NCBI RefSeq assembly: GCF_035825295.1
Contig: NZ_JAYMGI010000002.1
Span: 5,881,501 to 5,945,500 of the forward strand
Direction of reading: 5' to 3'
DNA: 64,000 bases
Origin: Actinacidiphila sp. DG2A-62
GTDB lineage: Bacteria; Actinomycetota; Actinomycetes; Streptomycetales; Streptomycetaceae
The position numbers and the translations under genes are program-made. Below, piece by piece: positions 35,596 to 44,452 of the stretch (within the stretch, counting starts at the first letter, position 1; each line of letters opens with the position of its first letter). Under the pieces are notes generated by a model. That model was not told where the DNA came from. It worked only from the letters and a program-made list of their open reading frames with translations, and did no database searches.

Positions 35596-36936
35596 GTGCC
35601 AGTCGCGTCCCGCCGCCCGCTGCCGCCCGCGGCGCGGGTCACGGTCGCCGCCGTGTGCGCCGCGGCAGCCCTGTGCGGCGCCCCGGCGCTGCGGCCCGGC
35701 ACCCACTGGACGACGCTCGCGGTGCTGGCCGCGCTCTACGCGATGTGCGAGCCCGGCGTGCTGCCGGCCCGGGTGGCCGGGCGGCACCCGCCGTCCGAGG
35801 TCGGGCCGTTCCTGCCGGTGCTGCTGGCCGGCGCGCTGCTGCTGCCGCCGGCCGCGGCGGCCCTGGTCGGCGTGCCCGGCTCGCTGGCCAGGCCCGTTCC
35901 GTGGGTGCGGCGCTGCTGGCGGGCCGGGTACCTGGCGGTCGCCGCCTGGGCCGCGGCGCTGTGCTGCCGCGCGGTCGGCGGCCCGGCGGCGGTGCGCACG
36001 GCCGGACTGCCGTACGGCCTGCTGCCGGCCCTGTGCGCCGCGCTGTGCTTCTGTGCCACCGCGACCGCGCTCACCGGCGCCGTCCTGGTCACCGCGGAGC
36101 GGCGCGCGCCGGCCGCGGCCTGGGGCGAGCCGCTGCTCGCCGCGCTCGTGCCGTACCTCACCTACGGCCTGGTCGCGCTGATGACCGCGCTGCTGTGGCT
36201 GCGCGGCTACGGGGTCTTCGCCGCGGTGCTGGTGCCGCTGCCGATGTACGTGGCCTGCTGGGTGTTCGCGCGGTCCCGCCGGGAGCGGGCGGCGCACGGG
36301 GCGACGGTACGGGCGCTGGTGCACGCGGTGGACCTGAAGGACCCGTACACCCGCGGGCACGGCGAACGCGTCGGGCGGGCGTCGGCGATGATCGCCCGGG
36401 AGCTGGGGCTGCCCGAGGAGCGGGTGGACGCGCTGCGGCTGGCCGGGCTGCTGCACGACATCGGCAAGCTCGGCGTGCCGACGCGGGTGCTGCGCAAGGA
36501 CGGGCCGCTGACCGAGGAGGAGCGGCGGGTCGTCCAGCGGCACCCGGAGTACGGCCACGACATGACCCGTGGCATCGCCTTCCTCGACGAGGCGCGCGAG
36601 GCGATCCTGCACCACCACGAGCGCCTGGACGGCACCGGCTACCCGCACGGCCTGTCCGGCGATCGGATTCCGCACTGCGCCCGCGTGGTCGCCGTCGCCG
36701 ACGCCTTCGACGCGATGACCTCCACCCGGTCCTACCGCCCGGCCCGCCCGGTCGACGCCGCCCTCGCCGAACTCCAGCGCTGCGCCGGCACGCACTTCGA
36801 CCCCGCGATGGTCGCGGCCCTCACCCGTGCGCTGACCTCGCCCTCCGGGCCCGCGGCCGCCCCGGCGCCGGAGGCCGCGCACGCGTCCGCGGGCGGCGCG
36901 ACCGTTGTGGGGGAGGGGACGTGGCGGGTGGGCTGA
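35596..36936 (+). CDS. Membrane HD-GYP-domain protein (intact signature)
   Basis: A 446-residue protein with about six or seven hydrophobic segments in the first 210 residues, then a cytoplasmic HD-GYP domain from ~225 to 410. The HD signature is LLHDIGKLGVP, and the GYP signature is HHHERLDGTGYPHGL. Residues expected for metal and c-di-GMP hydrolysis are therefore in place. HD-GYP proteins hydrolyse c-di-GMP or other cyclic dinucleotides, but Streptomyces examples of this membrane type are not characterised to my knowledge. GTG 35596 has GGGGAGG nine bases upstream and is preferred over a GTG at 35575. It overlaps the next gene by 16 bp. Confidence 0.87.
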   Translation: MPVASRRPLPPAARVTVAAVCAAAALCGAPALRPGTHWTTLAVLAALYAMCEPGVLPARVAGRHPPSEVGPFLPVLLAGALLLPPAAAALVGVPGSLARPVPWVRRCWRAGYLAVAAWAAALCCRAVGGPAAVRTAGLPYGLLPALCAALCFCATATALTGAVLVTAERRAPAAAWGEPLLAALVPYLTYGLVALMTALLWLRGYGVFAAVLVPLPMYVACWVFARSRRERAAHGATVRALVHAVDLKDPYTRGHGERVGRASAMIARELGLPEERVDALRLAGLLHDIGKLGVPTRVLRKDGPLTEEERRVVQRHPEYGHDMTRGIAFLDEAREAILHHHERLDGTGYPHGLSGDRIPHCARVVAVADAFDAMTSTRSYRPARPVDAALAELQRCAGTHFDPAMVAALTRALTSPSGPAAAPAPEAAHASAGGATVVGEGTWRVG

Positions 36937-38360
36937 CGGCATGCCGGGTGGTGCGGGGCGGCGGGGGGCTGCTGGTGGCCGTCGCGGTCGGCTGGACGGT
37001 GTGCGGCGGGGTGCGCGAGCCGGCCGCCGCGGCGGCGTTCGGCGCGGTGATCGTGCTCGGCGAGGCGCTGCGGGTGCCGCCGGGCGCCGACCGCGAGGGC
37101 GCGCCGCTGGCCACCGCGGGCGCCCTCGGCTACGCCCTCGTCGCCCCCGGCGGCGCCGACGTCGCCCAGGCCGTCGCCCTCACCTTCGTCTGCGCGGCCC
37201 TGGCCGCCGCCGCGCGCACGGTCCTGCGACGCCACGCCCCGATCCCCACGCGCACGGTCCTGCGACGCCACGCCCCGATCCGCGCGCGCACGCGCCTGGG
37301 AGGGCGCGCCCCGACCCCCGCGCGCGCCGGCCCGCCCCGCGCCGCCCCCATCCCCGCCGCGCGGCGGCCCGGACCCGAGGCCGGGAAGGCCCGCGGGCAC
37401 GGCCGGCACGCGCGGGGGCGCCGCGCGCCGGCCGCCGCCGGCGGAAGCGGGCAGCGGGCCGGCCTGGTGCGCGGCTGCGTGGCGGTCGCCTTCGCCGCGG
37501 TGTGCTGCCAGCCGCTGCACGACGGTGGACCGCGGGGCGCGCCGCTGGCCGCCGGATACGTCGCCGTGCTCGTCCTGGTGGGGCTGTGCGACGCGGCGGT
37601 GGCCGCGGCGCTGGGCGGCGCGCCGTTCGCCGCCGGGCTGCGCGACGAGGTCAGGGGGCTGGCCGCGATGGGTTCCGCGGTCTGCGCCGGCGGCGTCGTC
37701 CTCGCGCTCGCCGTCGACAGCGCCGGGCTGTGGGCGGTGCCCGTGGTGGCCGTACCGCTGCTGCTGACGCAACTGGGCCTGCGCGGGCACGCCGCCGTCC
37801 GCGCGACGTACCGGCAGACCGTGACGACGCTGGCGCGGGCCACCGAGGTCGCCGGGTACACGCCCGAGGGCCACGCCCGCCGGGTCGGCGACCTGGCCGC
37901 CGCCGTGGGCCGCGAACTGGGCCTGCCGCCGCGCCGCGTGCTGCTGCTGGAGTACGCCGCCCTGATGCACGACATCGGGCAGCTCTCGCTGGTCGACCCG
38001 GTGCCGCGCGGCGCCACCCAGCCGCTGGACGCCGGCCGCCGGCGGACCATCGCCGCGCTCGGCGGCGAGGTGGCCCGCGCGACCGGCGCGCCCGCCGAGG
38101 TCGCGCTGATCGTCGAGCGCCAGGCGCACCCGTACCGCGAGCAGCCGCTCGCCTGCCGGATCGTGCGCACGGTCAACGACTACGAGGACCTGACGGGTGA
38201 CGGCGCCCCGGAGCACCGGCCGGCCGCCGTGGAGCGGCTCCGGCGGGACACCGCGCACACCTACGATCCGCGGGTCGTGGACGCCCTGACCAGGGTCCTC
38301 GCCCGCGAGCCGACCGGGGCATGGTTGGATGCCGTCGAGGATGGCAATGAGGGGGGTTGA
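36921..38360 (+). CDS. Membrane HD-domain protein with degenerate GYP motif
   Basis: A 479-residue relative of the previous protein. Several hydrophobic segments are interrupted by a charged Arg/Pro/His-rich loop (residues ~90-170), which contains an in-frame duplicated RTVLRRHAPI unit. The HD motif ALMHDIGQLSLV is retained, but the GYP signature is lost: the equivalent position reads ALIVERQAHPYREQP. It is therefore probably a non-catalytic partner or sensor. GTG 36921 overlaps the previous gene by 16 bp, so the pair is translationally coupled. Confidence 0.82.
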   Translation: MAGGLTACRVVRGGGGLLVAVAVGWTVCGGVREPAAAAAFGAVIVLGEALRVPPGADREGAPLATAGALGYALVAPGGADVAQAVALTFVCAALAAAARTVLRRHAPIPTRTVLRRHAPIRARTRLGGRAPTPARAGPPRAAPIPAARRPGPEAGKARGHGRHARGRRAPAAAGGSGQRAGLVRGCVAVAFAAVCCQPLHDGGPRGAPLAAGYVAVLVLVGLCDAAVAAALGGAPFAAGLRDEVRGLAAMGSAVCAGGVVLALAVDSAGLWAVPVVAVPLLLTQLGLRGHAAVRATYRQTVTTLARATEVAGYTPEGHARRVGDLAAAVGRELGLPPRRVLLLEYAALMHDIGQLSLVDPVPRGATQPLDAGRRRTIAALGGEVARATGAPAEVALIVERQAHPYREQPLACRIVRTVNDYEDLTGDGAPEHRPAAVERLRRDTAHTYDPRVVDALTRVLAREPTGAWLDAVEDGNEGG

Positions 38361-38465
38361 CGGCCGGGGCCGCCGACCGGTCTGCTGCTGTCAGGCTGAG
38401 ACAACGGCCGAAGTGTGCAAGGTTGGTGTCGTAGGGGTTGCTACGGGGGGAGGCGGGAAACGACG

Positions 38466-39479
38466 GTGAGGATCTTCGGCAGAGTGCGGCACCGGCCGTC
38501 GCCCACGTGGCGGCAGGCCACCGACCGCGCGTTCTCGCTGATCGACGACGGCCGCTACGAGGACGCCGGCGCCCTGTTGACCCGCGCCGCGGACCTGGAG
38601 CCGTGGCTCTCGGAGTCCTGGTACAACCTCGCGCTGCTGCACAAGTTCCGGCACGACTGGGCACAGGCCCGGATCGCCGGCCTGCGCGCCGTGGCGCTGC
38701 TGGACCGCCCGGTCGGCGCACCCGACTGGTGGAATCTGGGCATCGCCGCGACCGCGTTGCAGGACTGGCCGCTGGCCCGCCGCGCCTGGCAGGCCTACGG
38801 GCTGCGCCCGCCGACCGGGACCGCCGCCGCGGAGCTGGCGGCCGGCGAGGAGTCGGTGCGGATGCCGCTGGGCAGCGCCGCGGTGCGGCTGTCGCCCGAG
38901 GGCGAGGCCGAGGTGGTGTGGGGGCGCCGGCTGGACCCGGCGCGGATGGAGGTGCTCTCCATCCCGCTGCCGTCCTCCGGGCGGCGCTGGGGCGAGGTGG
39001 TGCTGCACGACGGCGTCCCGCACGGCGAGCGGGCCACCGAGGGCGCCGCGCGCCGCGCGGTCTACCCGGTCTTCGACGAGATCGAGCTGTGGGCGCCGTC
39101 CCCGGTGCCCACGTGGCTGGTGCTGCTGGAGGCCGCCACCGAGGCCGACCGGGACGCGCTGGAGCGGCTGGCGGCCGACGCCGGCTACGCCGCGGAGGAC
39201 TGGTCCTCCTCGGTCCGGCTGCTCTGCCGCACCTGTTCGGAGAGCCGGATGCCCACCGACGACGGCTCGGTGGTCACCCGCGACCCGCACGACCACGGCG
39301 AGCCCGGCCACCCCGGGCACCTGAGCCATCTGGGCCGCGGCGCCGAGGCGCTGCACTGGACGCCGGAGCGCGAGTGCGGCATCGCCGCGCCCGCCTCGCT
39401 GGTGCGCGGCCTGCTGGACAGCTGGGTCGCCGACAGCCCCGGCAGCCGGGACTGGCGGGACCTGGAAGAGGTGTGCTGA
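38466..39479 (+). CDS. TPR-repeat protein
   Basis: A 337-residue soluble protein. The N-terminal ~110 residues are TPR-like helices (RAFSLIDDGRYEDAGALLTRA, cited as DDGRYEDAGALLTRA, then ESWYNLALLHKFRHDWAQA and WWNLGIAATALQDWPLARRA). The C-terminal 200 residues are mixed alpha/beta with the motif CRTCSESRMP. Homologues are hypothetical proteins of Streptomyces. The GTG at 38466 (VRIFGRV) has GGGGGGAGGCGGG upstream. It is followed after about 90 bp by def on the same strand. Confidence 0.8.
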   Translation: MRIFGRVRHRPSPTWRQATDRAFSLIDDGRYEDAGALLTRAADLEPWLSESWYNLALLHKFRHDWAQARIAGLRAVALLDRPVGAPDWWNLGIAATALQDWPLARRAWQAYGLRPPTGTAAAELAAGEESVRMPLGSAAVRLSPEGEAEVVWGRRLDPARMEVLSIPLPSSGRRWGEVVLHDGVPHGERATEGAARRAVYPVFDEIELWAPSPVPTWLVLLEAATEADRDALERLAADAGYAAEDWSSSVRLLCRTCSESRMPTDDGSVVTRDPHDHGEPGHPGHLSHLGRGAEALHWTPERECGIAAPASLVRGLLDSWVADSPGSRDWRDLEEVC

Positions 39480-39566
39480 GCCGGCCGGGGAGTTTTCCCG
39501 CGGCCGCCCGGCGCCCCGTACCCTTGGAAAGGTTCACCCAAGGTTCCGGGAAGGCATACGGCGCAG

Positions 39567-40190
39567 ATGTCCCAGCAGCAGACCGAGCAGGGCCAGGAGT
39601 TCCTCGACGACGTGACGGACGCCGAGGAGCGCGAGGCGGCGTACCGCGCGCGTGGCACGGTCCGCCCGATCACCGTGGTCGGCAATCCCGTGCTGCACCG
39701 CGAGTGCAAGGACGTGACGTCCTTCGACGACGAACTGGCCGCTCTGGTGGACGACATGTTCGCCTCGCAGCGCGCCGCCGAAGGCGTCGGGCTGGCCGCC
39801 AACCAGATCGGCGTGGACCTCAAGGTCTTCGTCTACGACTGCCCCGACGACGAGAACAAGCGGCACGTCGGCGTCATCTGCAACCCGGTGCTGGAGGAAC
39901 TGCCCGCGGACAAGCGGCGGTTGGACGACTCCAACGAGGGCTGCCTGTCGGTGCCCGGCGCGTACATGGAGCTGGCCAGGCCCGACTACGCGGTGGTGCG
40001 CGGCCAGGACGCGCAGGGCAACCCGATCCGGGTGCACGGCACCGGCTACTTCGCGCGCTGCCTCCAGCACGAGACCGACCACCTCTACGGCCGGCTCTAC
40101 ATCGACCGGCTGTCCAAGCGCGACCGCAAGGACGTGCTGCGGCAGATGGCCGAGGCGACGCCGAAGTTCGAGACGGTGCCCAACGACTGA
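39567..40190 (+). CDS. def: Peptide deformylase
   Basis: Removes the N-formyl group from nascent proteins. The 207-residue enzyme has the three classic motifs: GVGLAANQIG, EGCLSVPG with the metal Cys, and CLQHETDHLYG with the HExxH-type metal ligands and catalytic Glu. The N-terminus has an extra 35 residues compared with short deformylases. The 3' half of the gene is overlapped on the opposite strand by the run-on frame of nrdB. Confidence 0.95.
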   Translation: MSQQQTEQGQEFLDDVTDAEEREAAYRARGTVRPITVVGNPVLHRECKDVTSFDDELAALVDDMFASQRAAEGVGLAANQIGVDLKVFVYDCPDDENKRHVGVICNPVLEELPADKRRLDDSNEGCLSVPGAYMELARPDYAVVRGQDAQGNPIRVHGTGYFARCLQHETDHLYGRLYIDRLSKRDRKDVLRQMAEATPKFETVPND

Positions 40191-41340
40191 GCGGGCGGGG
40201 CCGAGCGGCCCGCGCCGGGCCGGGCGCCGTTCCCGCGCGCCCGGCCCCGCAGACCGCCGGCGGACGGACCGCCGGCGGACGGACCGCCGGCGGACGGACC
40301 GCCGGCGAGAAGTCCTCGTCCAGCGCCACCGTGCCCTCCACCGCGACCTGGTACGCGGACGGCCTGCGCTCGAAGAAGTTGGTCAGCTCCTGGACGCCCT
40401 GCAGCTCCATGAAGGAGAAGGGGTTGCGCGAGCCGTAGACCGGCGCGAAGCCGAGCCGGACCAGCCGCTGGTCGGCGACGCACTCCAGGTACGCGCGCAT
40501 CGACTCGGTGTTCATGCCCGGCAGCCCGTCCCCGCACAGGTCGCGGCCGAACTGCAGCTCCGCCTCCACGGCCTCCTTGAGCATGTCGGTGACCTGCTCG
40601 CGCAGCCGGTCGTCGAACAGCTCGGGCTCCTCCTTGCGCACGGTGTCCACCACGTCGAAGGCGAAGCTCATGTGCATCGTCTCGTCGCGGAACACCCAGT
40701 TGGTGCCGGTGGCCAGGCCGTGCAGCAGCCCGCGGGAGCGGAACCAGTACACGTACGCGAAGGCCCCGTAGAAGAACAGGCCCTCGATGCACGCGGCGAA
40801 GCAGATCAGGTTGAGCAGGAAGCGCCGCCGGTCGGCCGCCGACTCCAGCCGGTCGATCGACTCCACCGAGTCCATCCAGCGGAAGCAGAACCGCGCCTTC
40901 TCGCGGATCGACGCGATGTTCTCCACCGCCGCGAAGGCCGCGGCGCGGTCGTCGGGATCGCGCAGGTAGGTGTCCAGCAGGGTCAGGTAGAACTGGACGT
41001 GCACCGCCTCCTCGAACAGCTGCCGGCTCAGGTAGAGCCGCGCCTCGGGGGAGTTGATGTGCTTGTAGAGGGTGAGCACCAGGTTGTTGGCGACGATCGA
41101 GTCGCCGGTGGCGAAGAACGCCACCAGCCGGCCGATCAGGTGCTGCTCCGCGGGGGTGAGCCTGGCCAGGTCCGCGACGTCGGAGTGCAGATCGACCTCC
41201 TCCACGGTCCAGGTGTTCTTGATCGCGTCCCGGTAGCGCTCGTAGAAGTCCGGGTAGCGCATCGGGCGCAGCGTGAGCTCGAAGCCCGGGTCGAGCAGGT
41301 TCTTGCGGGTCGTGGTGGTGGTGCTGGTCGTCACTGGCAT
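39874..41340 (-). CDS. nrdB: Class Ia ribonucleotide reductase beta subunit with stop-loss extension
   Basis: The radical-generating subunit of aerobic ribonucleotide reductase. Iron ligands and the radical site are visible: Asp in FATGDSIV, Glu and His in EEAVHVQFY with the Tyr four residues after the His, Glu in CIEGLFFY, and Glu/His in DETMHMSFAF. The family normally ends at a DEDF-type C-terminus, and here DEDF is encoded at 40309-40320. Instead of a stop, a 15-bp tandem repeat adds SPAVRPPAVRPP-type sequence. The frame then stays open to 39874, antisense to def, giving 488 residues instead of about 344. The beta C-terminus docks into alpha, so the extension may matter, or the stop may have been lost in assembly. 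It overlaps nrdA by 10 bp. Confidence 0.9.
   Translation of the reverse strand: MPVTTSTTTTTRKNLLDPGFELTLRPMRYPDFYERYRDAIKNTWTVEEVDLHSDVADLARLTPAEQHLIGRLVAFFATGDSIVANNLVLTLYKHINSPEARLYLSRQLFEEAVHVQFYLTLLDTYLRDPDDRAAAFAAVENIASIREKARFCFRWMDSVESIDRLESAADRRRFLLNLICFAACIEGLFFYGAFAYVYWFRSRGLLHGLATGTNWVFRDETMHMSFAFDVVDTVRKEEPELFDDRLREQVTDMLKEAVEAELQFGRDLCGDGLPGMNTESMRAYLECVADQRLVRLGFAPVYGSRNPFSFMELQGVQELTNFFERRPSAYQVAVEGTVALDEDFSPAVRPPAVRPPAVRPPAVCGAGRAGTAPGPARAARPRPLSRWAPSRTSASPRPSAAARPCGRAWTAGRCRAGRRGGRSRAGGSARSSRCRAPGSGCPARPGRAPPRSRAWPAPCTRRAPTGSPRWSRPTAACPRAVPPAPGCR
40252..40308. repeat. 15-bp tandem repeat at the 3' end of nrdB
   Basis: GACCGCCGGCGGACG occurs at 40252, 40267, 40282 and, partially, 40297. 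In the nrdB frame each unit adds five residues (AVRPP). The array begins exactly where the nrdB stop codon is expected. Confidence 0.9.
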
Positions 41341-43862
41341 GCCTCGCAGGACTCGGGGTTCTCCAGGGAGCAGGCGACGGCGTCGGCGTCGACGGCCTGC
41401 CGCACGGGTACGGGGGCGGGTCCGCCGGCCGGCACGGCCTCGTGGGCCCCGCCCTGGGCGGCGCGGGCGATCCGGGTGGCCGGCCGCGAGCGCAGGTAGT
41501 ACGTGGTCTTCAGGCCCTGCTTCCAGGCGTAGGCGTACATCGAGCTGAGCTTGCCGATGGTCGGCGTCTCCAGGAACAGGTTCAGCGACTGGCTCTGGTC
41601 CAGGTACGGGGTGCGCGCCGCCGCCATGTCGATCAGGCCGCGCTGCGGGATCTCCCACGCCGTGCGGTACAGCGCGCGCACCTCGGCGGGCACCCAGTCG
41701 AAGCCCCGCACCGAGCCGTTGGACGCGCGCAGCGCCTCCCGCGACCGCTCGTCCCACGCGCCCAGCCGCTTGAGGTCGGCCACCAGGTAGGAGTTGACCT
41801 GGAGGAACTCCCCGGACAGCGTCTCGCGCTTGAAGAGGTTGGAGACCTGCGGCTCGACGCACTCGTACGCCCCGGCGATCGACGCGATGGTCGCGGTCGG
41901 CGCGATGGCCAGCAGCAGCGCGTTGCGCAGACCGGTCTCGGCGATCCGCCGCCGCAGCCGCTCCCAGCGCTCGGGCCAGGTGAACTCGACGCCGTAGTGG
42001 TCGGGGTGGAGCACGCCGTCGGCGGTACGGGTCTGGTCCCAGGCCGGCAGCGGGCCGCTGCGCTCGGCGAGGTCGCAGGACGCCTCGTACGCGGCGAGCA
42101 TCACCCGCTCCGACAGCCGGGTGGACAGCTCGCGCGCCCCCGCCGAGTCGAAGGGCAGCCGCAGCTTGAAGAACACGTCCTGCAGGCCCATCACGCCCAG
42201 ACCCACCGGCCGCCAGCGGGAGTTGGACCGGCCGGCTTCCTCGGTCGGGTAGAAGTTGATGTCCACCACGCGGTCCAGGAAGGTCACCGCGGTGTGCACG
42301 GTGGCGTCCAGGCGCTCCCAGTCGATGTCGCCCTCGGGGGTGACGAAGGAACCGAGGTTGACCGAGCCGAGGTTGCACACCGCGGTCTCGGAGTCGTCGG
42401 TGACCTCCAGAATCTCGGTGCACAGGTTCGAGGAGTGCACGGTGCGGCCGGGGCGCGCTGTCTGGTTGGCGGTGCGGTTGGCCGCGTCCTTGAACGTCAT
42501 CCAGCCCTGGCCGGTCTGCGCCAGCGTGCGCATCATCCTGCCGTACAGCTCCCGGGCCGGCAGGGTCTTCCTGGCCAGGCCCGCGGCCTCCGCGCGGCGG
42601 TAGGCGGCGTCGAACTCCGCGCCCCACAGGTCGACCAGCTCGGGCACGTCGGCGGGCGAGAACAGCGACCACGGCAGGTCCGCCTCGACCCGCCGCATGA
42701 ACTCGTCGGGCACCCAGTGCGCGAGGTTGAGGTTGTGGGTGCGGCGGGCGTCCTCACCGGTGTTGTCGCGCAGTTCGAGGAACTCCTCGATGTCGCTGTG
42801 CCACGTCTCCAGGTAGACCGCGGCGGCGCCCTTGCGCCGGCCGCCCTGGTTGACGGCCGCGACCGAGGCGTCCAGCGTCTTCAGGAACGGCACGATGCCG
42901 TTGGACAGGCCGTTGGTGCCGCGGATCAGCGAACCGCGCGATCGGATCCGGGAGTAGGACAGGCCGATGCCGCCGGCGTGCTTGGACAGCCGGGCGATCT
43001 GGGCGTAGCGGTCGTAGATCGAGTCCAGCCGGTCCAGCGGCGAGTCCAGCAGGTAGCAGGAGGACATCTGCGGGTGCCGGGTGCCGGAGTTGAACAGCGT
43101 CGGCGAACTGGGCAGGTACTCCAGGCGGTTCATCAGCCGGTAGAGCGCGGCGACCTCGTCGACCGCGCGGGCGGAGTCGTCCTCGGCGAGCCCGGCCGCG
43201 ACCCGCAGCAGGAAGTGCTGCGGGGTCTCCACGACCTGCCGGGTGACCGGGTGCCGCAGCAGGTAGCGGCTGTGCAGGGTGCGCAGGCCGAAGTAGCCGA
43301 AGCGGTCGTCGGCGCCGTCGGCGAGCGCCTGCTCGACCAGCGCGTCCAGGCGCGCGGCGTGCAGCTCGGCGAAGGCGGCGGTGCGGTCGGCGATCAGACC
43401 CTCGCGGTGGCCGACCGCGATCGACGCGGAGAAGGACACCGCGCCCTGGCCGGCCGCCTCGGCGGCGATCGTACGGGTCAGCAGGCGCGCGGCGAGCCGC
43501 GAGTACGCCGGGTCCTCGGCGATCAGGCCGGCCGCGGCCTCGCAGGCCAACGCGCGCAGTTCGGCGGCGTCGGCGTGCGCGCTGCGGCCGCGCAGCGCGG
43601 CGGCGGCGACCCGGCCGGGGTCGGCGTCGGGCAGGTCGGCGGTCAACGCGAGCAGCTCGTCGAGCAGCGCCTTGCCGGCGGCGTCGGGGGCGGCGTCGGG
43701 ACCGGTTCCGGGAGCGGGAGCCTGGGCGCCCCCGCTCCCGGGGGCTGTCCCGGGGGCTGTTCCGGGTTCGGCGGCGGTTTCGGCGGCCGGGGGAGGGGGC
43801 GCCGTCCGGTGGACGGTTCCGCTGGGCGCTCCAGCGGGTGCTGCGGCGGGCGCGATGGTCAC
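41331..43862 (-). CDS. nrdA: Class Ia ribonucleoside-diphosphate reductase alpha subunit
   Basis: Reduces ribonucleotides to deoxyribonucleotides together with NrdB. In the 843-residue product, active-site regions are MSSCYLLDSPLD, NLCTEILE and AVCNLGSVNLG. The C-terminal shuttle cysteines are CSLENPESCEAC. The N-terminal 60 residues are a Pro/Ala-rich extension, and the distal in-frame GTG/ATG choices could shorten it. The ATG at 43862 is preceded by GAGGGAGAG. The gene is under an adenosylcobalamin riboswitch and two NrdR boxes upstream. In Streptomyces this lets the B12-dependent class II enzyme take over when cobalamin is available. Confidence 0.95.
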   Translation of the reverse strand: MTIAPAAAPAGAPSGTVHRTAPPPPAAETAAEPGTAPGTAPGSGGAQAPAPGTGPDAAPDAAGKALLDELLALTADLPDADPGRVAAAALRGRSAHADAAELRALACEAAAGLIAEDPAYSRLAARLLTRTIAAEAAGQGAVSFSASIAVGHREGLIADRTAAFAELHAARLDALVEQALADGADDRFGYFGLRTLHSRYLLRHPVTRQVVETPQHFLLRVAAGLAEDDSARAVDEVAALYRLMNRLEYLPSSPTLFNSGTRHPQMSSCYLLDSPLDRLDSIYDRYAQIARLSKHAGGIGLSYSRIRSRGSLIRGTNGLSNGIVPFLKTLDASVAAVNQGGRRKGAAAVYLETWHSDIEEFLELRDNTGEDARRTHNLNLAHWVPDEFMRRVEADLPWSLFSPADVPELVDLWGAEFDAAYRRAEAAGLARKTLPARELYGRMMRTLAQTGQGWMTFKDAANRTANQTARPGRTVHSSNLCTEILEVTDDSETAVCNLGSVNLGSFVTPEGDIDWERLDATVHTAVTFLDRVVDINFYPTEEAGRSNSRWRPVGLGVMGLQDVFFKLRLPFDSAGARELSTRLSERVMLAAYEASCDLAERSGPLPAWDQTRTADGVLHPDHYGVEFTWPERWERLRRRIAETGLRNALLLAIAPTATIASIAGAYECVEPQVSNLFKRETLSGEFLQVNSYLVADLKRLGAWDERSREALRASNGSVRGFDWVPAEVRALYRTAWEIPQRGLIDMAAARTPYLDQSQSLNLFLETPTIGKLSSMYAYAWKQGLKTTYYLRSRPATRIARAAQGGAHEAVPAGGPAPVPVRQAVDADAVACSLENPESCEACQ

Positions 43863-44027
43863 GATGGGTGCTCTCTCCCTCGTACGCGGCGGCGGCCGCG
43901 CGGGAGGGGAGCAGCGGGCAGGGCGCCGTCACCCGGCGGGCGGGCAGGCGGCACCGCGTCCGCAGGCCCAATCCGCGAGGCCCGGACACAAGCGCGCGTC
44001 GACGCGGGGAACGCGTCGGGCGCGGCG

Positions 44028-44130
44028 CCGGCAGGCGATCGGGCTGTGCGGAGGCGTGCGGGGACGCCTGCCGCTCACCGTTGCGGGGCAGCGCCGGATT
44101 CGCACCGGCTTCCCCTGCGGGCAGCGGAGT
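44028..44130 (-). promoter_or_regulatory. Adenosylcobalamin riboswitch in the nrdAB leader
   Basis: On the minus strand the conserved core GGGGAAGCCGGTGCG (44115 to 44101) is followed by AATCCGGCGC (44100 to 44091) and TGCCCCGCAACGGTGA (44090 to 44075). A B12 box, AGCCCGATCGCCTGCC, lies at 44045 to 44030. Downstream, CGACGCG and CGCGTCG around 44000-44018 can form an expression-platform hairpin. AdoCbl control of nrdABS is established in S. coelicolor. Confidence 0.93.
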
Positions 44131-44132
44131 TG

Positions 44133-44179
44133 AGCATACATCTTGTGTTCGGCTATCGAAGCACCACCACATGTTGTGT
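44133..44179 (-). promoter_or_regulatory. Tandem NrdR boxes upstream of nrdA
   Basis: Two 16-bp NrdR-box-like elements on the minus strand: ACACAACATGTGGTGG (44179 to 44164) and ACACAAGATGTATGCT (44148 to 44133). They are separated by exactly 15 bp, about three helical turns start to start. This is the standard NrdR operator arrangement, placed at the start of the riboswitch transcript. Confidence 0.8.
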
Positions 44180-44416
44180 CTGTTGTGTCGGTGTGTCAGC
44201 TTCCGGAAGGGCCGGTCGGGGCTCGGCGGCGGCGTGGGCGGGCCCGGGGACCCGCGCGGCGGCGTGCGCCTGGCGGGCGGCGTGCGCCTGGCGGGCCGCG
44301 CGGGCCGCCCGGATCTCCCGGGTGATCCGGGCCTCGTGGCGCAGGCCGTGCAGCGGCACGGCGGAGAGGGCGGCGGCGAGAACGGTCAGAGCCGTGATGT
44401 CCAGGAGAACGGTCAT
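44153..44416 (-). CDS. Small membrane protein upstream of nrdA (tentative)
   Basis: An 87-residue frame with one N-terminal transmembrane helix (ITALTVLAAALSAVPL) followed by an Arg/Ala/His-rich segment with a repeated AARQAH unit. ATG at 44414-44416 with AGGAGAA nearby on the opposite side is not a strong start signal. The 3' end overlaps the distal NrdR box, so at least part of the frame is constrained for another reason. I do not recognise the family. Confidence 0.4.
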   Translation of the reverse strand: MTVLLDITALTVLAAALSAVPLHGLRHEARITREIRAARAARQAHAARQAHAAARVPGPAHAAAEPRPALPEADTPTQQTQHVVVLR

Positions 44417-44452
44417 GGGTCAAGCGTGCTCGCGCCGCCGACCCGGGGACAG

